Below are positions 16,663 to 24,743 of a stretch of 36,299 nucleotides of DNA, piece after piece (position 1 is the stretch's first letter; each line of letters begins with the position of its first letter). Location: positions 1-36,299 of the forward strand of contig JAFYXQ010000010.1 in NCBI GenBank assembly GCA_017546085.1. Reading direction: 5' to 3'. The notes below the pieces were generated by a model that did not search any database, was not told where the DNA came from, and was given only the letters and a program-made list of their open reading frames with translations. This DNA is from Alphaproteobacteria bacterium. GTDB lineage: Bacteria; Pseudomonadota; Alphaproteobacteria; Rs-D84. The translations under genes and the position numbers were made by a program.

Positions 16663-17390
16663 TATAGTACCTTGGATTTTTTTATTTGTGATATGATTTC
16701 GCGTTGTGTGCGCACCAAGCAAGATTCCATATATTCGTAATATTTTTTGATTTGCCCGTTTGCGCGATTGGCAATTGCCTTTCTGTAATCTTGTTTATCG
16801 CCGCGTTTATTGAAAACAATTGGGCGATATCCACCCTGGATTAATACCCAGTTCATAATTAATCTGGCGGTACGTTTGTTGAAATCGTCAAATGGTTGTA
16901 ACGCGATTAATTCGTAATGAATATCAAATGCATTGTGTAATACATTTTTAGGGTTCGAATTAATTTTATACAGGATTTCATTTAAAAGGAATCCTATTTC
17001 ATGTGGTGAAGGGGCATGTAATCTGCAACCGTCATTCAATGTGATTTCTAAAATTTTATTTGATGTTCGAAACATTGTTCCGATTATATTGGTATTTCTG
17101 CATAGCATTTGATGTATTCGTAAAATAGCAGCTGTGTCAATTGGTTCGTTTGGATTATTTACTATATAATCATATGTTGGGCCAATGTTGCTCATGTTAT
17201 TAAAATCTAAATAAGGAAGCTGTTCCTTGGATGAAAGGTGAAACAAAATCCGTGGTTCTGAAAATGATATTTCATGACGTAACCAATTTATATTGTTAAG
17301 GCGTTTAACGCTATCTGCGCTGTAAAGCATAGCCGTTATGGTTTTACGGTTTGATTCTATAATTGGTTTAAGATTTTGCGTTTTTGTCAT
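16662..17390 (-). CDS. Fic-domain protein lacking the catalytic histidine
   Basis: 242 residues. The Fic fold is recognisable: ILRIHQMLCRN, the flap-like GTMFRTSNKILEI (about 104-116) and the active-site loop at 165-176. That loop reads QPFDDFNKRTAR, while the family consensus is HPFxDGN(G/K)RTxR. The catalytic His is Gln165 (codon CAA) and the following Gly is Phe. Classical AMP transfer needs that His, so this is probably a non-catalytic or altered Fic protein. It has its own promoter and a ribosome site (AGGA), and is coupled to the APH-fold gene. Confidence 0.82.
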   Translation of the reverse strand: MTKTQNLKPIIESNRKTITAMLYSADSVKRLNNINWLRHEISFSEPRILFHLSSKEQLPYLDFNNMSNIGPTYDYIVNNPNEPIDTAAILRIHQMLCRNTNIIGTMFRTSNKILEITLNDGCRLHAPSPHEIGFLLNEILYKINSNPKNVLHNAFDIHYELIALQPFDDFNKRTARLIMNWVLIQGGYRPIVFNKRGDKQDYRKAIANRANGQIKKYYEYMESCLVRTQREIISQIKKSKVL

Positions 17391-17414
17391 TTTTTATCCT
17401 ATTATACACTACAT

Positions 17415-17442
17415 AATATAGCCCATAAAATATATTTGTCAA
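17415..17442 (-). promoter_or_regulatory. Promoter of the Fic/APH-kinase pair
   Basis: TTGACA, 16 nt and TATATT on the minus strand, about 25 nt before the ATG at 17390. Confidence 0.7.
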
Positions 17443-17464
17443 TATTTATTTAATAAAAATCGTA

Positions 17465-17493
17465 TTGAATATTGTGTGAATTTGTTTTATGCT
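17465..17493 (+). promoter_or_regulatory. Promoter of the C-terminal processing protease
   Basis: TTGAAT, 17 nt and TATGCT. The -10 overlaps an upstream in-frame ATG at 17489, which supports the later start at 17522. Confidence 0.55.
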
Positions 17494-17521
17494 GAATGCC
17501 ATAACGAAAGGATTTTGTACA

Positions 17522-18919
17522 ATGTTGAAGAAAATTTTGATTTTAATGCTTTTATTTACCCCAATGGTTGCAGATGCGGCTGCCAAGAAGAAAAAGGAAG
17601 AGCCTGTGGTTCATTTAACAGATGAACAGATTTATCAAGAACTAAAAAAGCTTGCCATGGTTTTTGAGGTCGCGCGTGAGAATTTTGTAGAAGAAGCAGA
17701 TGAAAAGAAAATGCTGGAAGCTGCTATGAATGGGATGTTGGGGGCATTGGATCCACATTCTTCGTATTTGTCTGCTGATGATTTCAAGGAGTTTAGTGAT
17801 AAATCACATGGTGAATTTGGTGGTTTGGGAATTCAGATCACTAGTGATCGTGGTGCAGTTCGTGTGATTTCACCAATCGATGATACACCTGCTGACAAGG
17901 CTGGGATTAAGGCCGGTGATTATATTACTCATATTGATGGTGAGCAGGTGTTTGATTTGACATTGAATCAGGCTGTAAAGAAAATGAAAGGGCGTCCAGG
18001 GACCAAGGTTAAATTGACAATTCTTTCTGAAGATGGGGAATCAAAAACATTAACGCTGAAACGTGATATTATTAAGGTAAAATCTGTCAAATTCGAAGAA
18101 AAAATGATGGCCAGTGCCGATCCTGAAGATAAAGATGCGCCAAAAATAGGATATGTTCGAATTTCTGATTTTGGTGCAACGACCGCACGTGATTTAAAGG
18201 AGGCTCTTGAATCACTTGAAAAGAAAAAGGTTGTTGGATATGTTGTTGATGTTCGCAATAATCCAGGGGGCTATTTGACGGCTGCGATTGATGTTTCTGA
18301 TGCGTTTTTGGATAGTGGTGAAATTGTTTCAACGCGTGGCAAGGAAAAAACAGATATTGAACGTGTGTATGCAAAACCTGGGGATATGGCGAATGGAAAA
18401 CCGGTTGTTGTTTTGATAAATCATGGTTCTGCATCGGCATCAGAAATTGTTGCAGGTGCATTACAGGATAATGGGCGTGGTTTGGTTATGGGATCGCAGT
18501 CATTTGGTAAGGGTAGTGTTCAACAGCAAAAGCCGTTGGGTGATGGTACCGCGATTCATATAACAATTGCACGTTATTATACGCCATCGGGTCGTTCGAT
18601 ACAAAATGAAGGTATTACACCGGATGTAGAAGTTCTGCAGAGTAAGATAGAGGTTTTGGAAAAACGTGAAAGCACATATTCAGAGGCATCTTTCAAGAAT
18701 TCTTTGAAGAACGAGCAAGCAAAGAAAAAGGCAGAAAAAAAGTCTGATGATGAAGAAAAAGAAGAATTGACAGACGAAGAAAAAGATGCGCGTGATTATC
18801 AATTGCAGCGCGCAATGGATATGGTTATCGCAATGGGAAAAATGCAGGAACGTGCAAATATAACCACAACAGATGTTACGGCGGTTGAAGAAAAGAAGCC
18901 TGATACAGACAAGAAATAA
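17522..18919 (+). CDS. C-terminal processing protease, S41 family
   Basis: 465 residues. It is a periplasmic tail-specific protease of the CtpA/Prc type, which trims or degrades envelope proteins. It has a signal peptide (1-21), an N-terminal helical part, a PDZ domain (about 90-170, with FGGLGIQITSD and GDYITHIDGEQV) and the S41 catalytic domain. The Ser/Lys dyad is Ser305 in GSASASEI and Lys330 in FGKGSVQ, 25 residues apart as expected. A charged Lys/Glu C-terminal tail follows. The start at 17522 is set by GAAAGGA and the signal peptide. Confidence 0.95.
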   Translation: MLKKILILMLLFTPMVADAAAKKKKEEPVVHLTDEQIYQELKKLAMVFEVARENFVEEADEKKMLEAAMNGMLGALDPHSSYLSADDFKEFSDKSHGEFGGLGIQITSDRGAVRVISPIDDTPADKAGIKAGDYITHIDGEQVFDLTLNQAVKKMKGRPGTKVKLTILSEDGESKTLTLKRDIIKVKSVKFEEKMMASADPEDKDAPKIGYVRISDFGATTARDLKEALESLEKKKVVGYVVDVRNNPGGYLTAAIDVSDAFLDSGEIVSTRGKEKTDIERVYAKPGDMANGKPVVVLINHGSASASEIVAGALQDNGRGLVMGSQSFGKGSVQQQKPLGDGTAIHITIARYYTPSGRSIQNEGITPDVEVLQSKIEVLEKRESTYSEASFKNSLKNEQAKKKAEKKSDDEEKEELTDEEKDARDYQLQRAMDMVIAMGKMQERANITTTDVTAVEEKKPDTDKK

Positions 18920-18927
18920 TGTAATTG

Positions 18928-18957
18928 AACAGGGGGCGATTTGTCCCCTGTTTTTTA
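18928..18957 (+). terminator. Rho-independent terminator
   Basis: AACAGGGG / CCCCTGTT plus T-run. Confidence 0.85.
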
Positions 18958-18983
18958 GGTTTTAAATTTTTTATTTTTTTCTG

Positions 18984-19012
18984 TTTACAATGTGAAAAAA
19001 TTAATATAAAAT
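18984..19012 (+). promoter_or_regulatory. Promoter of tRNA-Ser
   Basis: TTTACA, 17 nt and TAAAAT, about 50 nt upstream of the tRNA, leaving a short processed leader. Confidence 0.6.
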
Positions 19013-19063
19013 GAACGCGCATGTCGAACGCCACAGGTTGAAAGACCGGCGGGATATAGTTTA

Positions 19064-19153
19064 GGATGGTTGGCAGAGCGGTCGAATGCGGCGGTCTTGA
19101 AAACCGTTGTGGGGGCAACTCCACCGGGGGTTCGAATCCCTCACCATCCGCCA
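19064..19153 (+). tRNA. tRNA-Ser(TGA)
   Basis: A 90-nt class II tRNA with acceptor GGATGGT/ACCATCC, discriminator G and encoded CCA. The anticodon stem-loop shows CTTGAAAA, giving TGA. There is a long variable arm and a TTCGAAT T-loop. Confidence 0.96.
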
Positions 19154-19162
19154 GGAATAATT

Positions 19163-19187
19163 AAACGCCTATAACGGGCGTTTTTTT
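19163..19187 (+). terminator. Terminator of tRNA-Ser
   Basis: AAACGCC / GGCGTTT plus T-run, 10 nt after the CCA. Confidence 0.85.
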
Positions 19188-19240
19188 GTTGTGCCAGTGT
19201 GGCGCAAATGTGGGGGTAATACGTTACCATACAAAAATCA

Positions 19241-19264
19241 ATAAAAACACCCCTGAATGGGGTG
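19241..19264 (-). terminator. Terminator of the ClpP-like gene
   Basis: CACCCC / GGGGTG followed on the minus strand by five U. Confidence 0.7.
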
Positions 19265-19273
19265 GGTATGTGA

Positions 19274-19930
19274 TTATCGTTTGCGTCCGGTTAATATACC
19301 GTTTTCGCCGATAATCCAATCACATATTTTCCATCTTAGGCATAGGTTTGAATTGATAAAGCCGGTTTCACAATTCAGAAATTTTTTTAATTTTTCTTCT
19401 GGAACAGATGTGTATGTTTTATATTTAGATATAAATTGGTCCGAAAAATCTTTTATCTGTTGGGTTTTAATGGGTAATTCGTCTTCCTTGGTAATTTGAA
19501 TAAGACGTGAACCATAGTGAATCATGTGTTGTGAGTCATGTCCCATTATGCGATAGCCGGGTGTACCCTGAATTGCAAGCGCACTGCCGCAACTTAATGC
19601 GTTTGATAAAACGGTTGTGCGAATAATTGCACCACGCATTTTTGCGATGTTTAACAGGGTTGATAGGCTGTTTAATACGGATATTTCGCCGCCATGTGAA
19701 TTAATAAATATGTCTAATACAGGTCGTTCTGGGTCGTCGATATCGTATGGTGATACGATTTTTGTTGATGCCTGATAGATTGGTTTTTGTTGCATGGATA
19801 AAATAAGGTTGCTTAATTCACCGATTAATTCATTCATTTCCTTGCTGTCAAAACGACCGAGAATATATACCTGATTGTTAATAATATAACTGCTAGAGTG
19901 GCTACAATTAATAGTTGCAGATCCTGCCAT
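19274..19930 (-). CDS. ClpP-like (S14-fold) protein
   Basis: 218 residues; the start at 19930 is set by TAGGAGC upstream. The ClpP/crotonase fold is visible as DIFINSHGGEIS (about 73-84), a nucleophile region ALSCGSALA with Ser113, and HMIHYGS with His138. The Ser-to-His distance of 25 equals that of ClpP. At the place expected for the ClpP catalytic Asp (EKLKKFLN, near residue 182) there is Lys, so the third triad member is not evident. It is monocistronic with its own promoter and terminator. It is not the housekeeping ClpP; possibly a specialised peptidase or an inactive subunit. Confidence 0.75.
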   Translation of the reverse strand: MAGSATINCSHSSSYIINNQVYILGRFDSKEMNELIGELSNLILSMQQKPIYQASTKIVSPYDIDDPERPVLDIFINSHGGEISVLNSLSTLLNIAKMRGAIIRTTVLSNALSCGSALAIQGTPGYRIMGHDSQHMIHYGSRLIQITKEDELPIKTQQIKDFSDQFISKYKTYTSVPEEKLKKFLNCETGFINSNLCLRWKICDWIIGENGILTGRKR

Positions 19931-19959
19931 ATTTTTGCTCCTAATTTTTATTTGTTTAT

Positions 19960-19988
19960 TATGTAGCACATAAAATCTTATTTGTCAA
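19960..19988 (-). promoter_or_regulatory. Promoter of the ClpP-like gene
   Basis: TTGACA, 17 nt and TACATA (extended by AT) on the minus strand. Confidence 0.65.
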
Positions 19989-20010
19989 CAAAAAGATATG
20001 ATTATAATTC

Positions 20011-20039
20011 TTGCCTTTGTTGGGTATTGGGGGTATTAT
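20011..20039 (+). promoter_or_regulatory. Promoter of nifJ
   Basis: TTGCCT, 17 nt and TATTAT, divergent from the ClpP-like promoter. Confidence 0.6.
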
Positions 20040-20074
20040 TTATCTGATAATTTTTAAGGTAAAGGAAGTGTTAT

Positions 20075-23000
20075 ATGTCAAAGTTAATTGTTGATGGAAA
20101 CTGGGCTGCGGCTGATGTTGCATACAGATGTGTTGATTTTGCCGCAATTTATCCAATAACCCCAAGCAGTACAATGGGGGAATTGACTGATGAATGGTCT
20201 TTTCAGCACAAGAAAAATATTTGGGGCGCAATTCCACAAATTATTGAAATGCAGTCAGAGGCAGGTGCCGCAGGTGCAATGCATGGTGCGTTGCAGATGG
20301 GCAGTTTGGCTACCACGTTTATCGCTTCCCAAGGCCTGCTGTTGATGATACCGAATATGTATAAAATTGCTGGTGAACAAACACCGTTTGTTATGCATGT
20401 GGCTGCGCGTGCGCTGGCAACACACGCGTTATCAATTTTTGGCGATCATAGTGATGTTATGTCCGTACGTTCAACGGGATTTGCGATGCTGTCGTCCCAT
20501 AATGTGCAACAAGCACATGATATGGCAGCTATTGCACATGCCGCAACGTTGCGTAGTCGTGTCCCGTTTCTGCATTTCTTTGATGGATTTCGTACCAGCC
20601 ATGAAGAATCACGTCTGATGCGTATCGAAGATGATGTTTTGCGCGAATTAATTCCTGAAAAACTTGTATTGGAAAACAGGGCGCGTGGTATGACACCAGA
20701 TATGCCAACAATTCGTGGAACCGCACAGAATCCTGATGTTTATTTCCAAGGACGTGAAGCGGCAAATCCGTTATATGAAAATACACCACAAATTGTTCAG
20801 GAAGTTATGGATAATTTTGCAGAACTGACAGGTCGAAAGTATGGTTTAGTTGACTATGTAGGTGATGAAAATGCAGAAAATGTTATTGTCGCAATGGGTA
20901 GTGCTGTTGATACAATTGAAGAAACGTTGCCACATTTGCCAAGTGGTTTGGGTTTGGTGAAGATTCATTTGTATCGTCCTTTTCCGATTGAAGCGTTCCG
21001 GAACATATTGCCGGCAACTGTTAAACGTATTGCCGTTTTAGATAGAACCAAGGAGCCGGGTAGTATCGGCGAACCATTATACCAAGATGTTAAATCTGTG
21101 GTTGGAAATGATGTTGCGGTGTTTGGTGGTCGATATGGTTTGGGGTCCAAAGAATTTAAACCTAGGGATGTCAAGGCGATTTATGAAAACTTGATGCAGG
21201 GGACGATTCATCATAACTTTACGGTTGGTATTGATGATGATTTGATGGGGTTGTCGTTGAAAACAGATCCTGCGTTTGCCGTCGAAGATCCCAATTTTAA
21301 AACGGCTATTTTGTATGGAATTGGTAGTGATGGTACCGTTGGTGCGGTTAAAAATATTGTAAAAATTGTTGGGGAAAATTCTGAACTATATCCCCAATCG
21401 TATGCCGTATATGATTCCAAGAAATCAGGTGGGTTGACAGCATCGCATATTCGTTTTTCTGATGCGCCAATCAAAAGTCAATATTTGGTAGAGGTTGCAG
21501 ATTTTATCAGTGTTTCTAATTTTATGATTGCGCAACGTTTTGATGTGTTCAAGGGATTGCGTGCTGGTGGTACTGTGATGATTAATACATCGCTGGCACC
21601 TGATGTCGCATTTGCAAATTTGCCACGTGATACCCAAGAACATCTTATCAGAATTCGTGCAAATGTTTATTTCTTGGATGCAAATCGGGCTGCTGCTGAA
21701 TTGGGGTTGGGGAATCGAATTAATACATTTATAATGTTAAATTTCTTTAATTTAACTAATGTTATTAATCCGATGGATGCAGCAAAAAGCGCCAAGGTTG
21801 CGATTGAGAAAACTTATAAGAAGAAGGGGATGGATGTTGTTCAGGCTAACTGGGCGGCGGTGGACAAGGCGGCGCAATATTTGCAGAAATATCAAGTCCC
21901 ATCATCAATTTCTAATTTTGCACCAGATTTTATACCTGCAATGACGTTGGATGCCCCTGCGGAGATTGCAGGGACATTGGGTGAAATTGCAGCGCAGCGC
22001 GGTGATGCGATTCCTGTATCACGTTTCAAAGTTGATGGTCAGTTTGGGGCAGGGCAATATCCCGTTGGTACGTCAAAATATGAAAAACGTGCAATTTCTG
22101 ATAAGGTGGCGACGGTTGATTTGGAAAAATGTATTCAATGCGGAAAATGTTCAATGTTGTGTCCGCATGCCGTTATTCGTATCAAGGCCTTGACAGAAGA
22201 ACAGGCAGAACAGGCGCGCGCCAAAGGTGTTAAGGTTGTCCCAATGAAAACGCCTGAATTGGGGCCAAATATGTATTTTACACTGAATATTTCGCCCGCT
22301 GATTGTACGGGGTGTAATGTTTGTGTGAAAAATTGTCCGGTTGGCGCGTTATCTATGGTGCCTGCGCGTGATGTTATGGCTGATAATCAGGCTGCGTTTA
22401 ATGCGGCTGAAAAATTGCCGGATATTGATCGTGAAAAGTTAAATTTGAATATTCCAAAGCATGTGGAATTGTTGCCACATTATTTTGAGTTCCCGGGGGC
22501 GTGTGCGGGCTGTGGTGAAACACCGTATGTAAAGCTGTTGGCACACCTGTTCGGGGATAGAATGGTTGTTGCAAATGCAACAGGTTGTTCATCAATTTAT
22601 GGCGCAAATTTGCCAACAACGCCATGGACCAAGGATAAGTTAGGACGTGGTCCTGCATGGTCTAATTCATTATTCGAAGATAACGCAGAATACGGTTTGG
22701 GGATGCGTTTGGCATTAAATCAAAAGCGTGATAATTTAAAGGCCTTGTTGTTTGAATTGGGTATTGATAATGTAGAGGATATATTTGATGAAAACAAACC
22801 TGAAAAACAACGTTTGATTGAGCAGGATTTGCGTGCCCAGTTGGCAAAAATTGATGGACCACGTGCAAGATTAGCTGAAAGTTTGGTTGGTGAAATTGTC
22901 AATAAGTCAGTCTGGATTATCGGTGGTGATGGTTGGGCATATGACATTGGATATGGGGGTGTTGACCATATATTACATAGTGGAGAAAATGTTAATATCT

Positions 23001-23584
23001 TGGTTCTTGATACCGAAGGTTATTCAAATACCGGTGGTCAGCAATCTAAATCCACACCATTTGGTGCAAGTATGAAATTTGCGATTGGTGGCAAGAACAA
23101 TGCAAAGAAAGATTTAGGTATGATTGCGATGATGTCAGGGGCATATGTTGCTCAAATTGCAATGGGTGCAAATCAGGCACAGGCAATCCGCGCATTTCGC
23201 GAGGCGGAATCATTTAACGGGCCGTCAATTATATTAGCGTATGCACCATGTATCGCGCATGGTTTTGCATTGCAAAATGGCGCAGAACATCAGATGCAGA
23301 TGGTAAAAACAGGTTCCTGGCCGTTGTTCCGTTTTGATCCGCGATTGATTGCAGATGGTCATAATCCGTTGACAATGGATTCAAGTGTTGATAGTCCGAT
23401 GCCGTTGGAAGATTTCTTGAAGACGGAAAGTCGTTTCGCCGCGGCACGTGCAGTGAATCCGCAATTTAATAAATTGGTCGATTTGGCCAAGGCAAACAAT
23501 GCGTATAAAAGTGAACTGAAAAAGCATATTGCACAGTTTGCGATGTTGAATAAACCAATCGTCAAAGAAAATGGGGAGGGGTAA
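20075..23584 (+). CDS. nifJ: Pyruvate:ferredoxin (flavodoxin) oxidoreductase
   Basis: 1169 residues, the normal length of the single-chain enzyme. It oxidises pyruvate with CoA to acetyl-CoA and CO2 and passes electrons to ferredoxin or flavodoxin. The N-terminal pyrimidine-binding domain has AIYPITPSSTMGE. Two 4Fe-4S clusters are given by CIQCGKCSMLCP (from Cys686) and CTGCNVCVKNCP (from Cys744). A further cluster ligand region is CAGCGETPY. The thiamine-diphosphate site is GDGWAYDIGYGG with TEGYSNTGG. AAAGGAAG precedes the ATG. The stop lies two bases before a BamE-like gene. The name is from the family; there are no nitrogen-fixation genes here. Confidence 0.97.
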   Translation: MSKLIVDGNWAAADVAYRCVDFAAIYPITPSSTMGELTDEWSFQHKKNIWGAIPQIIEMQSEAGAAGAMHGALQMGSLATTFIASQGLLLMIPNMYKIAGEQTPFVMHVAARALATHALSIFGDHSDVMSVRSTGFAMLSSHNVQQAHDMAAIAHAATLRSRVPFLHFFDGFRTSHEESRLMRIEDDVLRELIPEKLVLENRARGMTPDMPTIRGTAQNPDVYFQGREAANPLYENTPQIVQEVMDNFAELTGRKYGLVDYVGDENAENVIVAMGSAVDTIEETLPHLPSGLGLVKIHLYRPFPIEAFRNILPATVKRIAVLDRTKEPGSIGEPLYQDVKSVVGNDVAVFGGRYGLGSKEFKPRDVKAIYENLMQGTIHHNFTVGIDDDLMGLSLKTDPAFAVEDPNFKTAILYGIGSDGTVGAVKNIVKIVGENSELYPQSYAVYDSKKSGGLTASHIRFSDAPIKSQYLVEVADFISVSNFMIAQRFDVFKGLRAGGTVMINTSLAPDVAFANLPRDTQEHLIRIRANVYFLDANRAAAELGLGNRINTFIMLNFFNLTNVINPMDAAKSAKVAIEKTYKKKGMDVVQANWAAVDKAAQYLQKYQVPSSISNFAPDFIPAMTLDAPAEIAGTLGEIAAQRGDAIPVSRFKVDGQFGAGQYPVGTSKYEKRAISDKVATVDLEKCIQCGKCSMLCPHAVIRIKALTEEQAEQARAKGVKVVPMKTPELGPNMYFTLNISPADCTGCNVCVKNCPVGALSMVPARDVMADNQAAFNAAEKLPDIDREKLNLNIPKHVELLPHYFEFPGACAGCGETPYVKLLAHLFGDRMVVANATGCSSIYGANLPTTPWTKDKLGRGPAWSNSLFEDNAEYGLGMRLALNQKRDNLKALLFELGIDNVEDIFDENKPEKQRLIEQDLRAQLAKIDGPRARLAESLVGEIVNKSVWIIGGDGWAYDIGYGGVDHILHSGENVNILVLDTEGYSNTGGQQSKSTPFGASMKFAIGGKNNAKKDLGMIAMMSGAYVAQIAMGANQAQAIRAFREAESFNGPSIILAYAPCIAHGFALQNGAEHQMQMVKTGSWPLFRFDPRLIADGHNPLTMDSSVDSPMPLEDFLKTESRFAAARAVNPQFNKLVDLAKANNAYKSELKKHIAQFAMLNKPIVKENGEG

Positions 23585-23585
23585 T

Positions 23586-24014
23586 ATGAAAAAATTAATG
23601 TTTTTTGCCGTAATATTATTGGCGTCTTGTACATTTCAGACCAAGCATCGTGGTTATGTTTTTCCGTCTGATTTGGTGGGGCAGGTTGAAAATATAAAAA
23701 CAACTGCGCAATTGATGGAAAAAATAGGGGCACCCCAAGTGAAAACTATTTACGGGGACGAGGTTTGGATTTATCACGGTACAGAGGAAAATTATCGTGG
23801 CCCGTTGGCACCAACATTTACCGACGAAACCGTTCTGTTGGTGTGGGTCAAGGGGAATCGCGTTATAAAAACACAGATTTTGCATGATGCCGATTTGCCG
23901 GATGTGAAGGTGGCTGAAGGGGAAACCAAGATTCCAGCGGCAATTGAATTAAATGCAATCGAAGAATTGTTTAATAATATTGGGCGATTTAGTCCGGCGG
24001 GCCTTGGGCAATAA
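23586..24014 (+). CDS. BamE/SmpA-like outer-membrane lipoprotein
   Basis: 142 residues with a lipoprotein signal and lipobox LLASC (Cys about residue 16). The mature part matches the small BamE/SmpA fold: RGYVFPSDLVGQVENIKTTAQLMEKIGAPQ, then VWIYHGTEE and a VLLVWVKGNRV strand. BamE is an accessory subunit of the beta-barrel assembly machine, which would serve the many barrels encoded nearby. GGGGAGGGG overlaps the nifJ 3' end, so it is co-transcribed with nifJ. The family call is from pattern alone; another small lipoprotein is possible. Confidence 0.72.
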   Translation: MKKLMFFAVILLASCTFQTKHRGYVFPSDLVGQVENIKTTAQLMEKIGAPQVKTIYGDEVWIYHGTEENYRGPLAPTFTDETVLLVWVKGNRVIKTQILHDADLPDVKVAEGETKIPAAIELNAIEELFNNIGRFSPAGLGQ

Positions 24015-24019
24015 AAAGA

Positions 24020-24047
24020 AGACCGTCCAATTTGGACGGTTTTTTAT
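24020..24047 (+). terminator. Rho-independent terminator
   Basis: ACCGTCCA / TGGACGGT plus six T after the nifJ operon. Confidence 0.85.
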
Positions 24048-24098
24048 GGTTTTTGATAAAAAATATGTTAAAATTACCCATGTAACAGGCATATATAT

Positions 24099-24141
24099 GT
24101 CTTGTTCAATGTGGATTTAACCTAACTTGTCCCACATCTAA
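24099..24141 (+). promoter_or_regulatory. Conserved 5' RNA motif (copy B)
   Basis: It contains GTCTTGT, CA and TGTGG (24110-24114), a 17-nt loop and CCACATCTAA (24132-24141). The TGTGG/CCACA stem and the 11-base step from GTCTTGT to TGTGG are the same as in copy A after tsf (12759-12797), while the loop sequence differs. It lies in the 5' untranslated region of the gene at 24166, 24 nt before the start codon, so a cis-regulatory role is plausible. Confidence 0.5.
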
Positions 24142-24165
24142 GCGGACTAAATAAGGGGTTTTATT

Positions 24166-24639
24166 ATGAAAAAGAATGTCTTGGTATATCGTGTCGTTGC
24201 GCAATCGCGTGATGACGAAACAATCAATTTATTATTTAAAAATATTGATTTAATCATTCAAAACGAAGAAGTGGTTTTTAATAGCCCCGGTTTTTATTCC
24301 ATTAAAATATCTGGTGTATCTGTCGAAGGCTTATATGTCGGACGCTTTCAAATTCGTTTGGGTGATATGATAAAATTATGGAAACAGAGTCATTTTTGGA
24401 AAGATGGGGGGCGATACTATTTCCATGCAGGTGGTTCGCCGTTAAGTGGCGTGTGCTTTAAATCCTATTGGGATTCAAATACAAAAAAAATAGTGTTGAG
24501 TGAACGTACAAATGGAATGTCCGATATGTTTAAGTCGGTTGTGGCTGTGTCTGATGAACGGTTTACAAAACCTGATGCAGATGCGTATAAACGGGTTTGT
24601 GCGTTGATAAGTCATATCTTAAAACAGAAAACAAAATAA
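24166..24639 (+). CDS. Hypothetical soluble protein
   Basis: 157 residues, no signal peptide or membrane helix, AAGGGG ribosome site eight bases before the ATG. It is mixed alpha/beta by eye: an N-terminal strand KNVLVYRVVAQSR, an aromatic middle region (KLWKQSHFWKDGGRYYFHAGG) and a helical C-terminus. It is flanked by terminators and preceded by the conserved RNA motif. No family is recognised. The motif upstream suggests it is regulated separately from nifJ. Confidence 0.7.
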   Translation: MKKNVLVYRVVAQSRDDETINLLFKNIDLIIQNEEVVFNSPGFYSIKISGVSVEGLYVGRFQIRLGDMIKLWKQSHFWKDGGRYYFHAGGSPLSGVCFKSYWDSNTKKIVLSERTNGMSDMFKSVVAVSDERFTKPDADAYKRVCALISHILKQKTK

Positions 24640-24677
24640 ATGACAGATGTGTTTTGGACTAAGTTTGGTGCCACATA

Positions 24678-24706
24678 AAAAAAATCCCCGAACGGGGATT
24701 TTTTAC
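24678..24706 (+). terminator. Rho-independent terminator
   Basis: AATCCCCG / CGGGGATT plus T-run. Confidence 0.85.
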
Positions 24707-24735
24707 TTTTAAAAATATTAAAATTAATGTACAAT
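24707..24735 (+). promoter_or_regulatory. Promoter of a possibly leaderless gene
   Basis: The -10 TACAAT (24730-24735) ends eight bases before the ATG at 24744. The -35 (TTTTAA) is weak. Transcription would begin at or next to the start codon. Confidence 0.5.
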
Positions 24736-24743
24736 AGTTTATT

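Noticed and set aside
20075..23584. Nitrogen fixation, suggested by the name nifJ
   Set aside because: The protein is a general pyruvate oxidoreductase and no nif structural or assembly genes are nearby.
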